Origin: Streptomyces pilosus
GTDB taxonomy: Bacteria; Actinomycetota; Actinomycetes; Streptomycetales; Streptomycetaceae
Reading direction: 5' to 3'
Assembly (NCBI RefSeq): GCF_014649835.1
Contig: NZ_BMTU01000004.1
Location: 496,001-560,000 of the forward strand
Length of the DNA: 64,000 nt
In this document: positions 26,621 through 34,820 of the stretch, one piece after another
Layout: the number at the start of each line of letters is the position of its first letter
How positions within the stretch are numbered: the stretch's first letter is position 1
Made by a program: the position numbers and the translations under genes
Notes under the pieces: model-generated
What the model saw: the letters and a program-made list of their open reading frames with translations, nothing else
The model's database searches: none
Told to the model about the DNA's origin: nothing

Positions 26621-27718
26621 CTAGGCGGCCGGGTCCTCCGCGGCCCCCTGGACGTAGCGCAGGACGCCCCACATGCCCTGCTCGTCGGCGTGTGGGGCGC
26701 CGTCGCTCACGCAGGCCTCCAGCTCCGCGCCGAGGGCGGCGGTGTCGAGGTCGGTGCCGATGAGCACGAGCTGTGTCAGCCGCTCCGCCCCGGCCGGCCA
26801 GGGCTCGGGGTAGAACCGCAGGAACCGCCCCACGGCGTGCACGGCGTACCGGTTGCCGGCGTCGTACGGCCCGAAGTCGACGTACCCCTTGATCCGGTAC
26901 AGCCCCTCGGGCCGGCTGTCCAGGAAGCGGACCAGCCGCCGCGGGTCCAGCGGGCGCCCGGACGCGAAGGAAACGCTGTCGTACCCGGCGTGCAGGTGCC
27001 CGGCGTGCTCGTCGCGGTCGTCGTGCTCGCCGTGCTCGCCGTGGTCGTCGCGGTCGTCGTGTTCGCCGTGGTGCAGGTCGTCGAAGGACAGCTGCCCGAC
27101 GCGCTCCTCGGCCGGCCGGCAGTCGAAGAGGAACTCGGGGTCGACGCGGCCGTGCGTGGCGGGCACCACGGCCGCGCGGTCGACCAGCGACCGGACGAGC
27201 CCCAGCACCCTCCCGGCGTCCGGGGCGCGGTCGACCTTGTTGACCACCACCAGGTCGGCGAGGGCGAGGTGCCGGTCGATCTCGGGGTGCCGGGCCCGGG
27301 TGTCGTCGAACTCGGCGGCGTCCACCACCTCGACGAGCCCTCCGTAGACGATCCCCGGATGCTCGCTCGCCAGCACCATGCGCACGAGCTCCTGCGGTTC
27401 GGCGAGCCCGCTGGCCTCGATGACGACGACGTCGATGCGTGCCTCGGGCCGGGCGAGCCGCTCGAGGTAGACGTCCAGCTCACTGCTGTCCACCGCGCAG
27501 CACAGGCAGCCGTTGCCCAGCGACACCGTCGAGTCGCCGAGCGCGCCGGCCACGGCCATGGCGTCGATCTCGATCGCTCCGAAGTCGTTGACGACGGCGC
27601 CGATGCGGCTTCCGCCGCTGCGGTGCAGGAGGTGGTTGAGCAGGGTGGTCTTCCCCGAGCCGAGGAACCCGGCCAGCACCACGACCGGAATCTGCCGCCC
27701 ACCGCTCCGCACCACCAC
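26621..27718 (-). CDS. CobW/COG0523 family GTPase (putative metallochaperone)
   Basis: About 365 residues. P-loop GFLGSGKTTLLNHLL near residue 20, the metal-binding CxCC motif GNGCLCCAVD near 70, NKVDR for guanine, and a C-terminal CobW domain (YRIKGYVDF). Between them lies a His/Asp/Glu-rich stretch (about 205-235, HGEHDDRDDHGEHGEHDD), expected to bind divalent metal. Likely inserts or sequesters Zn, Co or Ni; metal not determinable. A run of three GTG codons at 27712-27718 follows GAGAGGGG, so I start there; an upstream GTG at 27754 would add 12 residues. Confidence 0.87.
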   Translation of the reverse strand: MVVRSGGRQIPVVVLAGFLGSGKTTLLNHLLHRSGGSRIGAVVNDFGAIEIDAMAVAGALGDSTVSLGNGCLCCAVDSSELDVYLERLARPEARIDVVVIEASGLAEPQELVRMVLASEHPGIVYGGLVEVVDAAEFDDTRARHPEIDRHLALADLVVVNKVDRAPDAGRVLGLVRSLVDRAAVVPATHGRVDPEFLFDCRPAEERVGQLSFDDLHHGEHDDRDDHGEHGEHDDRDEHAGHLHAGYDSVSFASGRPLDPRRLVRFLDSRPEGLYRIKGYVDFGPYDAGNRYAVHAVGRFLRFYPEPWPAGAERLTQLVLIGTDLDTAALGAELEACVSDGAPHADEQGMWGVLRYVQGAAEDPAA

Positions 27719-28037
27719 ACGACCCCTCTCACCTCTGGGCGCACCCCGGCTCACGTCCGCGCGTGTACCCGGGAACCGACTGACGCACCAGGATATGCGC
27801 CCTCCGAACGGCTCCGAAGTGAACGATTGTTAGCAGCGCGGGCGGGGCAGATGTCGGGCAAGGCGCCGGTTCGTGCGACCCTCGATTCCTCCCGTGCGCC
27901 TCTTCTCCGCCTTCCCGCCGATCAGAGCCGCTCGGCACCCTGGAAGGCGGCAAGCGCCGCCCACCGCTCGCCGGTTCCCTCCAGTCGACCCGCATCCCGA
28001 CGACCGGCGGACGGCGGCCCGATCGGGGGTATTTGAC

Positions 28038-28541
28038 ATGGCCACACAGAACTTTGGCTTCCGGGAGCGCGGCTCCGCCGCCTGGTCACACCTCGCGAGC
28101 ACCCTGGCGAAGCGGAGTCTGAGGCAGCGCAGACGAGCGGCGCTCGCCGAACAGCACCGGCTGCACTTCGACCTCCTGTGCAGGGCCATGGTCGACCCGG
28201 CGCTGGCCGCCGTACTGGACACCTACGAGACGGACGTGCCCCCGGAGAGGCAGCGCCAGTACCTCTTCGCCAACGCCCTGTACGTCAACGCGATGTACTT
28301 CCACCGGATCGGGGCGTTGTCGCTCGCCGAGCTCTACGGTCATGTGCGGGTGATGTCCCGCAACGCGATCTTCCGCGAGTACTGGGCCGCCACGCGGCAC
28401 CACCGGGACAGCCTGCCCGCCTCCTCCGAGGAGGCCGCGCTGGGAGCCATGATGAGCACCCTCGTCGACGAGATGAGCGCGCTTCTCGAGGACTCGGACG
28501 ACCTGGAGGAGTGGTGGGTGGTCGGGGAGACTCCGCAGTGA
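28038..28541 (+). CDS. DUF6082 family protein
   Basis: 167-residue actinobacterial protein. Mostly helical, with an Arg-rich N-terminal part (LAKRSLRQRRRAALAEQHRLHFDLL), a central FANALYVNAMYFHRIGALSLAELYGHVRVMSRN, and a conserved tail EEWWVVGE. No signal peptide or membrane span in this copy. These proteins are numerous in streptomycetes; no biochemical role is known to me. ATG 28038; GGGGG lies nine bases upstream. Divergent from the CobW gene. Confidence 0.72.
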   Translation: MATQNFGFRERGSAAWSHLASTLAKRSLRQRRRAALAEQHRLHFDLLCRAMVDPALAAVLDTYETDVPPERQRQYLFANALYVNAMYFHRIGALSLAELYGHVRVMSRNAIFREYWAATRHHRDSLPASSEEAALGAMMSTLVDEMSALLEDSDDLEEWWVVGETPQ

Positions 28542-28834
28542 CGCCGGGGAGACGCCGGACGAGTGATCACCCGTCTCCACCGCCGCGCAGGTGAGACGCG
28601 AAGCGTCCGAAACCTGTAGCCTTCCCCGTGCGCCCGCGGGAGGAACATGCCGTCACGGGTGGCGACTTCATCGCGTGGGGCTGCCTCCCTAACCAGCGGT
28701 CAGCGGCCTTTTCATGAGCACAGCGGGCCCGCTCATGAGCTTCGCTGGACGCAAGTTCAGGCCACCAGCTGACACGGCGTCAGACGCACGCGTCGCCCGT
28801 CCCTGAATCCACCCAGGAACGGATAGGAACGGAC

Positions 28835-29071
28835 TTGAAGATCGTGCGTCGAATCGGGGCCTCCCCCCGGGAGCGCGGCAGTGCCAGCGGCCAGACCTGC
28901 CCCGACATCTTCGAGCTGAGCGACGGGGACTTCGCCGTCATCGGCACGGAGGCCACCGCCGTCCTTGACAGCGAACTGCCCGCGGACGCTGCCCGCGCGG
29001 AGGACGAGCGGATCGTCATCATCAGCCGGGAGACCCTGCTGCGTGCCAGGGCGGACATCCCCGAAGTGTGA
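28835..29071 (+). CDS. Small hypothetical protein (78 aa)
   Basis: 78-residue acidic protein. It contains SGQTCPDIFELSDGDFAVIGTEAT and ends with DERIVIISRETLLRARADIPEV. The one cysteine and the FxVIGTEAT strand pattern resemble small streptomycete proteins found near DUF397/DUF6879 loci. I place the start at TTG 28835 (AGGAAC upstream); GTG 28844 is the alternative. Strong third-position bias supports coding. Function unknown. Confidence 0.62.
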   Translation: MKIVRRIGASPRERGSASGQTCPDIFELSDGDFAVIGTEATAVLDSELPADAARAEDERIVIISRETLLRARADIPEV

Positions 29072-29214
29072 AAGCCGCTCCACTCAGGGCCCCGTCGCGG
29101 CTGCACCACGCACAGGGCCCGGTGGTGCGGAAGTCCGCCGCACGCGTCCGCGCCCGCCGGACACCGGCCTCCGTCAGCGGACACGGACGGCACCACCGGG
29201 CACCGCCGAGCAAG

Positions 29215-29233
29215 TCAGGTTAGGCTCACCTCT
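29215..29233 (+). promoter_or_regulatory. Iron box (DmdR/IdeR operator)
   Basis: TCAGGTTAGGCTCACCTCT fits the actinobacterial iron-box consensus TTAGGTTAGGCTAACCTAA at most positions. It ends one base before the GTG of the next gene, so bound repressor would block initiation directly and the transcript may be leaderless or nearly so. Confidence 0.82.
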
Positions 29234-30175
29234 GTGAGTAGCACGTGCTCGAGCGTCTCCCGCAAGCTCGACGAGCCGGTCGCGGGGACCGCGGCGACCG
29301 CGAGGACCTGGCTGCTGCTGGAGCAGCCCGGGCCCTGGGGTGCCGAGGCGCTCACGTCGAGTCATCTCGATCCCGCGCTGGGCAGGGCCCTGCGGGCCGC
29401 CGCGAAGGGCACCGGGGTGCGGATCGCGCTGGTACGCCGGGCCGGACGGCACGCGGACAGCGGGGTCCCCGCCCTGCGCCGGGTGTACGTGGCCCACACG
29501 GTGCCGGGAAAGGTGTGGCTGCACACCGCCACCGTCACCGACCCCGGCCGGCTGCTCGGTCTCGACTTCGCCGCACTGGGCCGGGGCGAGCCCGGGAGCT
29601 TCGACGCGGTGCTCGACGGAGCGGTCCACGAGGGTGACCCGCTCGCCCTGGTGTGCACCAACGGCAAGCGCGACCGCTGCTGCGCCCTGCTCGGACGGCC
29701 GCTCGCGGCCGAGCTCGCCGCCTCCGGGGTCGACGGCGTCTGGGAGGTCACCCATCTGGGCGGTCACCGCTTCTCCCCCACCGTGCTCGTGCTGCCGTAC
29801 GGCTACGCGTACGGCAGGGCCGAGGCACACGCCGTCAAGGAGGTGCTGCACGGCGCCCAGGAGGGCCGGATCGTCGTGGACGGGTGCCGGGGCCTCTCCG
29901 CGTGGGAGCGGCCGGGGCAGGCGGCCGAGCTGGCCGTCCGGCGCGCGGTGGGCGAGTACGCCGCCGGGGCCCTGAGCGTCGTGACGACGGAGGGCGCCGC
30001 GCCCCGCTGGGCCGTGACCGTCGCGCACGCGGACGGGCGTCGCTGGCGGGTCGAGGTCGCGCAGGGCGCGTCCCTGCCGCCGCGGCCGGAGAGCTGCGGC
30101 TCCGCGCTCGGCTCGCCCGCGCGGATGGACGTCGCGGACGTCCGCGAGGTGACCGCGGCGGCCCCGGCGGGCTGA
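29234..30175 (+). CDS. Sucrase/ferredoxin-like family protein, iron-regulated
   Basis: 313-residue thioredoxin-fold [2Fe-2S] protein of the sucrase/ferredoxin-like family. Cysteines appear as VCTNGKRDRCCALLG (about 140-154); the histidines HLGGHRFSPTVLVLP (about 175-190) are the other conserved block. The C-terminal part (WAVTVAHADGRRWRVEV) resembles a second small domain. Likely an electron carrier acting in iron or siderophore metabolism: an iron box abuts the start, so it should be induced in iron starvation. GTG 29234. Confidence 0.85.
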   Translation: MSSTCSSVSRKLDEPVAGTAATARTWLLLEQPGPWGAEALTSSHLDPALGRALRAAAKGTGVRIALVRRAGRHADSGVPALRRVYVAHTVPGKVWLHTATVTDPGRLLGLDFAALGRGEPGSFDAVLDGAVHEGDPLALVCTNGKRDRCCALLGRPLAAELAASGVDGVWEVTHLGGHRFSPTVLVLPYGYAYGRAEAHAVKEVLHGAQEGRIVVDGCRGLSAWERPGQAAELAVRRAVGEYAAGALSVVTTEGAAPRWAVTVAHADGRRWRVEVAQGASLPPRPESCGSALGSPARMDVADVREVTAAAPAG

Positions 30176-30249
30176 CGGCACCGGAAGGTCCGGGAGATCC
30201 CCGCCACACCCCGGCGGCACCCCGCGGCCACCCGCGTACGGTCGGGGGC

Positions 30250-31914
30250 ATGAGTACCACTCCCCCCGGACGCCGTCTGCGCCTCGGTCTGCCGCGGCGG
30301 GCGTTCTCGCAGGTGCTGCTGATGCAGCTGGCGATCGCCGCGGGTGTCGCGGTGCTCGCCACCGGGCTGTTCCTGGCGCCCCTCGGCGACCAGCTGGACG
30401 ACCAGGCGATGCGCCGGGCGCTCGCGATCGCGCAGACCACCGCCCAGCAGCCGCAGATCGCGGCCGGCGTGCGGGAGACCGAGCCGTCGCCGGACGGGCC
30501 GGTGCAGCAGGAGGCGGAACGGATCCGCGAGGCGACCGGCGCCGAGTACGTCGTGGTGCTGGACGTGCGGGGGGTGCGCTGGTCGCACACCGATCCGCAG
30601 CGGATCGGCGGCCTGGTGTCGACCGACCCGGGCGAGGCGCTGGCCGGACACGACGTGATGGAGATCGACGACGGCACCCTGGGGCGCTCCGCGCGGGGCA
30701 AGGTGCCGTTGCGCGACGGCGACGGCGAGATCGTCGGCGCGGTCTCCGTCGGCATCGCCTACGACAGCGTGCGGGCCCGGCTGATCCACGCCATCCCGGG
30801 CCTGTTCGCCTACGCGGGCGGCGCCCTGGCCGTGGGCGCGCTCGCGGCCTGGCTGATCTCCCGCCGGGTCCAGCGGCAGACCCGTGACCTGGCCTTCTCC
30901 GACATCGCGGCGCTGCTGGCGGAGCGCGAGGCCATGCTGCACGGCATCCGGGAGGGTGTCGTCGCCCTGGACGCCGACGGCCGCGTCCGGCTGCTGAACG
31001 ACGAGGCGCAGCGTCTGCTGGGGGTCGGTGAGGAGGCCGTCGGCCGCTCCCCCGACGAGGCACTCGGGACGGGACGCACCGCCGACGTGCTGGCCGGACG
31101 GGTGGCCGGCACCGATCTGCTCACCGTCCGCGGCCGGCGGGTGCTGGTCGCCAACCGGATGCCGACCGACGACGGCGGGGCCGTGGCCACGCTGCGCGAC
31201 CGCACGGAGCTGGACCGGCTCGGCCGGGAGCTGGACTCCACGCGCGGTCTGATCGACGCGCTGCGCGCCCAGGACCACGAGCACGCCAACCGCATGCACA
31301 CCCTGCTGGGACTGCTGGAGCTGGAAATGTACGACGACGCGGTGGAGTTCGTCGGGGAGGTCGTCGGCGACCACCGGGCCACCTCCGAACAGGTGACCGA
31401 GAAGATTCGCGACCCGCTCCTCGCGGCGCTCCTGGTGGGCAAGGCGACGGTCGCGGCCGAGCGCCAGGTGGCCCTGTGGATCACGGACGGGACCCGGCTG
31501 CCGGACCGGCTGATCGACCCCCGGGGCCTGGTCACGGTCGTCGGCAACCTGGTAGACAACGCCCTGGACGCCGTCGCCGGGACACCGCGGGCGCGCGTCG
31601 AGGTCGAACTGCGCGCGGAGGGACGCACGGCGGTGCTCGTGGTGCGCGACACCGGGCCCGGCGTCCCGCCGGAGCAGCGGGAGCTGGTCTTCACGGAGGG
31701 CTGGTCCACGAAGGAGCCGCCGGCCCACCGCGAACGGGGCATCGGGCTGTCACTCGTGCGCACGCTCGCCGAACGGCAGGGCGGCAGCGCGCGCGTCGGG
31801 GAGGCGAGCGGAGGCGGCGCGGAGTTCACCGTCGTCCTGCCCGAGGCCCTGACCGAGCCGGGCGCGGAACCCGCGCTCACGGGGGCCCGCGAGGCCACCG
31901 GGGAGGAGGCGTGA
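30250..31914 (+). CDS. Sensor histidine kinase, CitA/DcuS family
   Basis: 554-residue membrane kinase. Membrane segment about 24-44, an extracellular PAS-like (PASC/sCache) sensor about 45-180 (TGAEYVVVLDVRGVRWSHTDP; VGAVSVGIAYDSV), segment about 185-210, a cytosolic PAS (about 235-320), the CitA-type phospho-acceptor block AQDHEHANRMHTLLG with His343, and a GHKL ATPase (NLVDNALDA, GIGLSLVRTLA). Kinases of this type sense carboxylates such as citrate, C4-acids or acetate. The downstream regulator overlaps its stop. Convergent with a DUF485/monocarboxylate symporter operon, its likely target. Confidence 0.91.
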   Translation: MSTTPPGRRLRLGLPRRAFSQVLLMQLAIAAGVAVLATGLFLAPLGDQLDDQAMRRALAIAQTTAQQPQIAAGVRETEPSPDGPVQQEAERIREATGAEYVVVLDVRGVRWSHTDPQRIGGLVSTDPGEALAGHDVMEIDDGTLGRSARGKVPLRDGDGEIVGAVSVGIAYDSVRARLIHAIPGLFAYAGGALAVGALAAWLISRRVQRQTRDLAFSDIAALLAEREAMLHGIREGVVALDADGRVRLLNDEAQRLLGVGEEAVGRSPDEALGTGRTADVLAGRVAGTDLLTVRGRRVLVANRMPTDDGGAVATLRDRTELDRLGRELDSTRGLIDALRAQDHEHANRMHTLLGLLELEMYDDAVEFVGEVVGDHRATSEQVTEKIRDPLLAALLVGKATVAAERQVALWITDGTRLPDRLIDPRGLVTVVGNLVDNALDAVAGTPRARVEVELRAEGRTAVLVVRDTGPGVPPEQRELVFTEGWSTKEPPAHRERGIGLSLVRTLAERQGGSARVGEASGGGAEFTVVLPEALTEPGAEPALTGAREATGEEA

Positions 31915-32594
31915 TGATCGAGGTCCTGGTGGTGGACGACGACGTCCGGGTCGCTCGGGTCAACGCCGCCTACGTCGAGCGGGTGCCCGGCTTCCGGGTC
32001 GCCGCGCAGGCGCACAGCGCGGCCGAGGCCCTCGCCCGGCTGGAGGCGCTGCCCCGGCCGGATCTCGTCCTGATGGACCACTACCTGCCCGACGAGACGG
32101 GACTCCAGGTGGTCCGGGAGATGCGGCGACGCGGCCACCAGACCGACGTGATCATGGTGACGGCGGCCCGTGACGTGGCCACCGTGCAGGCGGCGATGCG
32201 CCAGGGTGCCCTGCAGTACCTGGTCAAGCCGTTCGCCTTCGCCGGGCTGCGCACCAGGCTGGAGGCGTACGCGGACCTGCGCCGTACGCTCGACGGCGGC
32301 GGTGAGGCCGAGCAGGCCGAGGTGGACCGCATCTTCGGCACGCTGTCGGTGTCGTCCGAGCCCCAGTTGCCGAAGGGGCACTCCCCCACCACCGCGGAAC
32401 TGGTGCGGCAGTCCCTGATCGACGCCGACGGGCCGCTGTCGGCCCAGGAGATCGCCGAACGCACGGGGGTGAGCCGGCAGACCGCCCAGCGCTACCTGAA
32501 GCTCCTGGAGCGCACCGGACGGGCCACGCTGACGCTGAAGTACGGGGACGCGGGCCGCCCGGAACACCGTTACGTGTGGGCGACCCGCGCCTGA
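31914..32594 (+). CDS. Response regulator, CitB/DcuR family
   Basis: 226-residue regulator. Receiver domain with acidic residues DDD (8-10), phospho-acceptor Asp55 (LVLMDHYLPD) and Lys in YLVKPF. The C-terminal helix-turn-helix (about 175-200, SAQEIAERTGVSRQTAQRYLKLLERTG) resembles IclR/CitB-type winged helices. Its ATG lies inside the kinase stop (TGATG); the GTG three bases upstream is equally usable and also served by GGAGGAGG. It probably activates uptake of the carboxylate sensed by the kinase. Confidence 0.91.
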   Translation: MIEVLVVDDDVRVARVNAAYVERVPGFRVAAQAHSAAEALARLEALPRPDLVLMDHYLPDETGLQVVREMRRRGHQTDVIMVTAARDVATVQAAMRQGALQYLVKPFAFAGLRTRLEAYADLRRTLDGGGEAEQAEVDRIFGTLSVSSEPQLPKGHSPTTAELVRQSLIDADGPLSAQEIAERTGVSRQTAQRYLKLLERTGRATLTLKYGDAGRPEHRYVWATRA

Positions 32595-32675
32595 GGGCAC
32601 GGCCCGTGGGGGCGGGGGAAGGAACCGTGCCCCCCTTCCCTACGGATGCCGGCGCCCTTTCGTCTCCGGCGCCGC

Positions 32676-34268
32676 CTACACCGCCCCCGCGCCGGTGAGC
32701 GCACGCACCTCGGTCTCGGCGTGCCGGGCCTCGTCGGGAACCTCGGCCGAGGTGACGGTGCCGAGCCAGCCCGCGAGGAAGCCCAGCGGGATGGAGACCA
32801 GGCCCGGGTTCTGCAGCGGGAAGAGCTGGAAGTCGACGCCGGGGAACAGGGAGTCGGGGCTGCCGGACACCACGGGCGACAGCAGCACCAGCACCACGGC
32901 CGGGACCAGACCTCCGTACACGGACCACACGGCACCGCGGGTGGTGAAACCGCGCCAGAACAGCGAGTAGAGCAGCACCGGCAGATTGGCCGAGGCGGCC
33001 ACCGCGAAGGCCAGGCCCACGAGGAAGGCCACGTTGAGGTCGCGGGCCAGGAGTCCGAGGGCGATGGCGAGCAGCCCGATGCCGGCCGCGGCGACCCGGG
33101 CCACCGCGACCTCGCTGCGCGGCTTCCCGCCCCGGCGCCGCAGGGAGGCGTAGAGGTCGTGGGCGACGGACGCGGACGAGGCGAGGGTGATGCCGGCGAC
33201 CACGGCGAGGATGGTGGCGAAGGCGATCGCGGCGACGACCGCGAACAGGACCGTGCCGCCGGTGGTGCCGGCGCCGCCGCCCAGGTCGAGTGCGAGCAGG
33301 GGCACCGCCGTGTTCCCGGACGCGTGGGAGGCGCGGACGGCGTCCGGTCCGATGAGGGCGGCGGCGCCGAAGCCGAGCACGATCGTCATCAGGTAGAAGC
33401 CGCCGATCAGTCCGATCGCCCACACCACCGAACGCCGCGCCGCCCGTGCCGTGGGCACCGTGTAGAAGCGGGACAGGATGTGCGGCAGCCCGGCCGTGCC
33501 GAGCACCAGGGCCAGGCCCAGGCTGATGAAGTCGAACCGCGCCGTCCAGTCGGCGCCGTAGGCGAGCCCGGGTGCGAGGAACGCGTCGCCGTGGCCGCTG
33601 CGTTCGGCCGCCGTGTGCAGCAGGAGGTTGAGGTCGCCGTGGAACCGCAGCAGGACCAGGACGGTCAGCGCGACGGTGCCGACGAGCAGCAGGACCGCCT
33701 TGACGATCTGGATCCAGGTGGTGGCCCGCATGCCTCCCAGCGACACGTAGATCACCATGAGGACGCCGACGCCGACCACCGTCCACGCCTGCGCGGCCCC
33801 GCCGGTGCCGCCGAGCAGCAGCGCGACCAGACTGCCCGCGCCGACCATCTGCGCCACCAGGTACAGCACGGACACGGTGACCGAGGAGGTGCCCGCCGCG
33901 ATCCGCACCGGCCGTTCGCGCATGCGGGCCGCGACCACGTCGGCGAGGGTGAACCGGCCGCAGTTGCGGACCAGTTCCGCGACCAGGAACAGCACCACCA
34001 GCCACGCCACGAGGAAGCCCACCGAGTAGAGCATGCCGTCGTAACCGACGAGGCAGATGAGCCCGGAGATGCCGAGGAAGGAGGCCGCCGACATGTAGTC
34101 GCCCGCGAGGGCGAAACCGTTCTCCATGGGGGAGAACAGCCGTCCGCCCGCGTAGAACTCCTCGGCCGAGCCCTGCCGGTGGCGGCTCACCCAGGTCGTG
34201 ATGCCCAGGGTGACCGCGACGAACAGGGCGAAGAGCAGCAGCGCCGTCGTCCGGTGGTCGACCGTCAT
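32676..34268 (-). CDS. Sodium:solute symporter, acetate/monocarboxylate type (ActP-like)
   Basis: 530-residue SSS-family permease with about 13 membrane segments. Family signatures include GRLFSPMENGFALAGDYMSAASFLGISG at about 37-64, GGMRATTWIQIVKAVLL and LPHILSRFYTVP (about 260-271). Coupled to the DUF485 gene by a four-base ATGA overlap, the arrangement of yjcH-actP in enterics, which supports acetate or other short monocarboxylate uptake. It converges on the CitA/CitB-type operon, the likely regulator. Confidence 0.9.
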   Translation of the reverse strand: MTVDHRTTALLLFALFVAVTLGITTWVSRHRQGSAEEFYAGGRLFSPMENGFALAGDYMSAASFLGISGLICLVGYDGMLYSVGFLVAWLVVLFLVAELVRNCGRFTLADVVAARMRERPVRIAAGTSSVTVSVLYLVAQMVGAGSLVALLLGGTGGAAQAWTVVGVGVLMVIYVSLGGMRATTWIQIVKAVLLLVGTVALTVLVLLRFHGDLNLLLHTAAERSGHGDAFLAPGLAYGADWTARFDFISLGLALVLGTAGLPHILSRFYTVPTARAARRSVVWAIGLIGGFYLMTIVLGFGAAALIGPDAVRASHASGNTAVPLLALDLGGGAGTTGGTVLFAVVAAIAFATILAVVAGITLASSASVAHDLYASLRRRGGKPRSEVAVARVAAAGIGLLAIALGLLARDLNVAFLVGLAFAVAASANLPVLLYSLFWRGFTTRGAVWSVYGGLVPAVVLVLLSPVVSGSPDSLFPGVDFQLFPLQNPGLVSIPLGFLAGWLGTVTSAEVPDEARHAETEVRALTGAGAV

Positions 34269-34723
34269 GACGGACCGCCCCGGCCCCGCGCCAGCTCCTG
34301 GGCGCCCCAGCGCAGTTCCAGCGCGGCGCGGTCCCTGCGCAGCCGCGCGTGCCGCACGTAGGCCCAGGTGAGCAGGAAGGTGCTGAGGAACTGGCCGAGT
34401 CCCGCCAGCAGTCCGACGTTCACCGCGCCCGCGACGGGCCGGGCCAGCAGGTCGGGCGAGGTCGTGGCGGTCACCACGTACGCCACGTACCAGGTGAAGA
34501 AGACGAACACCGCCGGGACCACGAAGCGCCGGTACCGGCGGCGCACCTCCTGGAAGGCGGCACTGCGCTGTACTTCGAGGTAGACGTCGGCGGCCGCCGC
34601 GGTGGTGTCCCGCTCACGTCGCGCCGGCGGGACCCCCGCGCCGGCCGACTCGCCCCAGCCCGAGGCCAGGGCGTCGTACCAGGGATCGTCGTAGGCGACG
34701 TCCCCCGAGTTGCTTGGCTGCAT
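34265..34723 (-). CDS. DUF485 membrane protein
   Basis: 152-residue protein with two membrane segments (FVVPAVFVFFTWYVAYVVTA about 75-96; VNVGLLAGLGQFLSTFLLTWAYV about 110-132) and a long polar N-terminus. DUF485 proteins always accompany ActP-like symporters and are thought to help their assembly or function. I use ATG 34723; a TTG at 34729 is in frame. Neither has a Shine-Dalgarno sequence, and a 14-bp terminator-like hairpin ends only 12 bases upstream, so its expression mechanism is unclear. Confidence 0.85.
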   Translation of the reverse strand: MQPSNSGDVAYDDPWYDALASGWGESAGAGVPPARRERDTTAAAADVYLEVQRSAAFQEVRRRYRRFVVPAVFVFFTWYVAYVVTATTSPDLLARPVAGAVNVGLLAGLGQFLSTFLLTWAYVRHARLRRDRAALELRWGAQELARGRGGPS

Positions 34724-34735
34724 GCCCAAGGATGG

Positions 34736-34774
34736 ACAGAACGGGAAGATCCCCGACTCTTCTTCCCGTTCTGT
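34736..34774 (-). terminator. Hairpin after parE, abutting the DUF485 start
   Basis: Perfect 14-bp stem (ACAGAACGGGAAGA at 34736-34749 with its complement at 34761-34774) and an 11-base loop, 46 bases past the parE stop. It should terminate parE transcripts, yet it occupies most of the leader of the next gene. Confidence 0.7.
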
Positions 34775-34820
34775 TTCACCCCATCAGGTGACTGGACCGT
34801 GCACGTGCCCGGGGGAGCCG

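Noticed and set aside
27820..27833. Zur-box-like TGAACGATTGTTAG upstream of the CobW gene
   Set aside because: Too many mismatches to the Zur consensus to list as a site.
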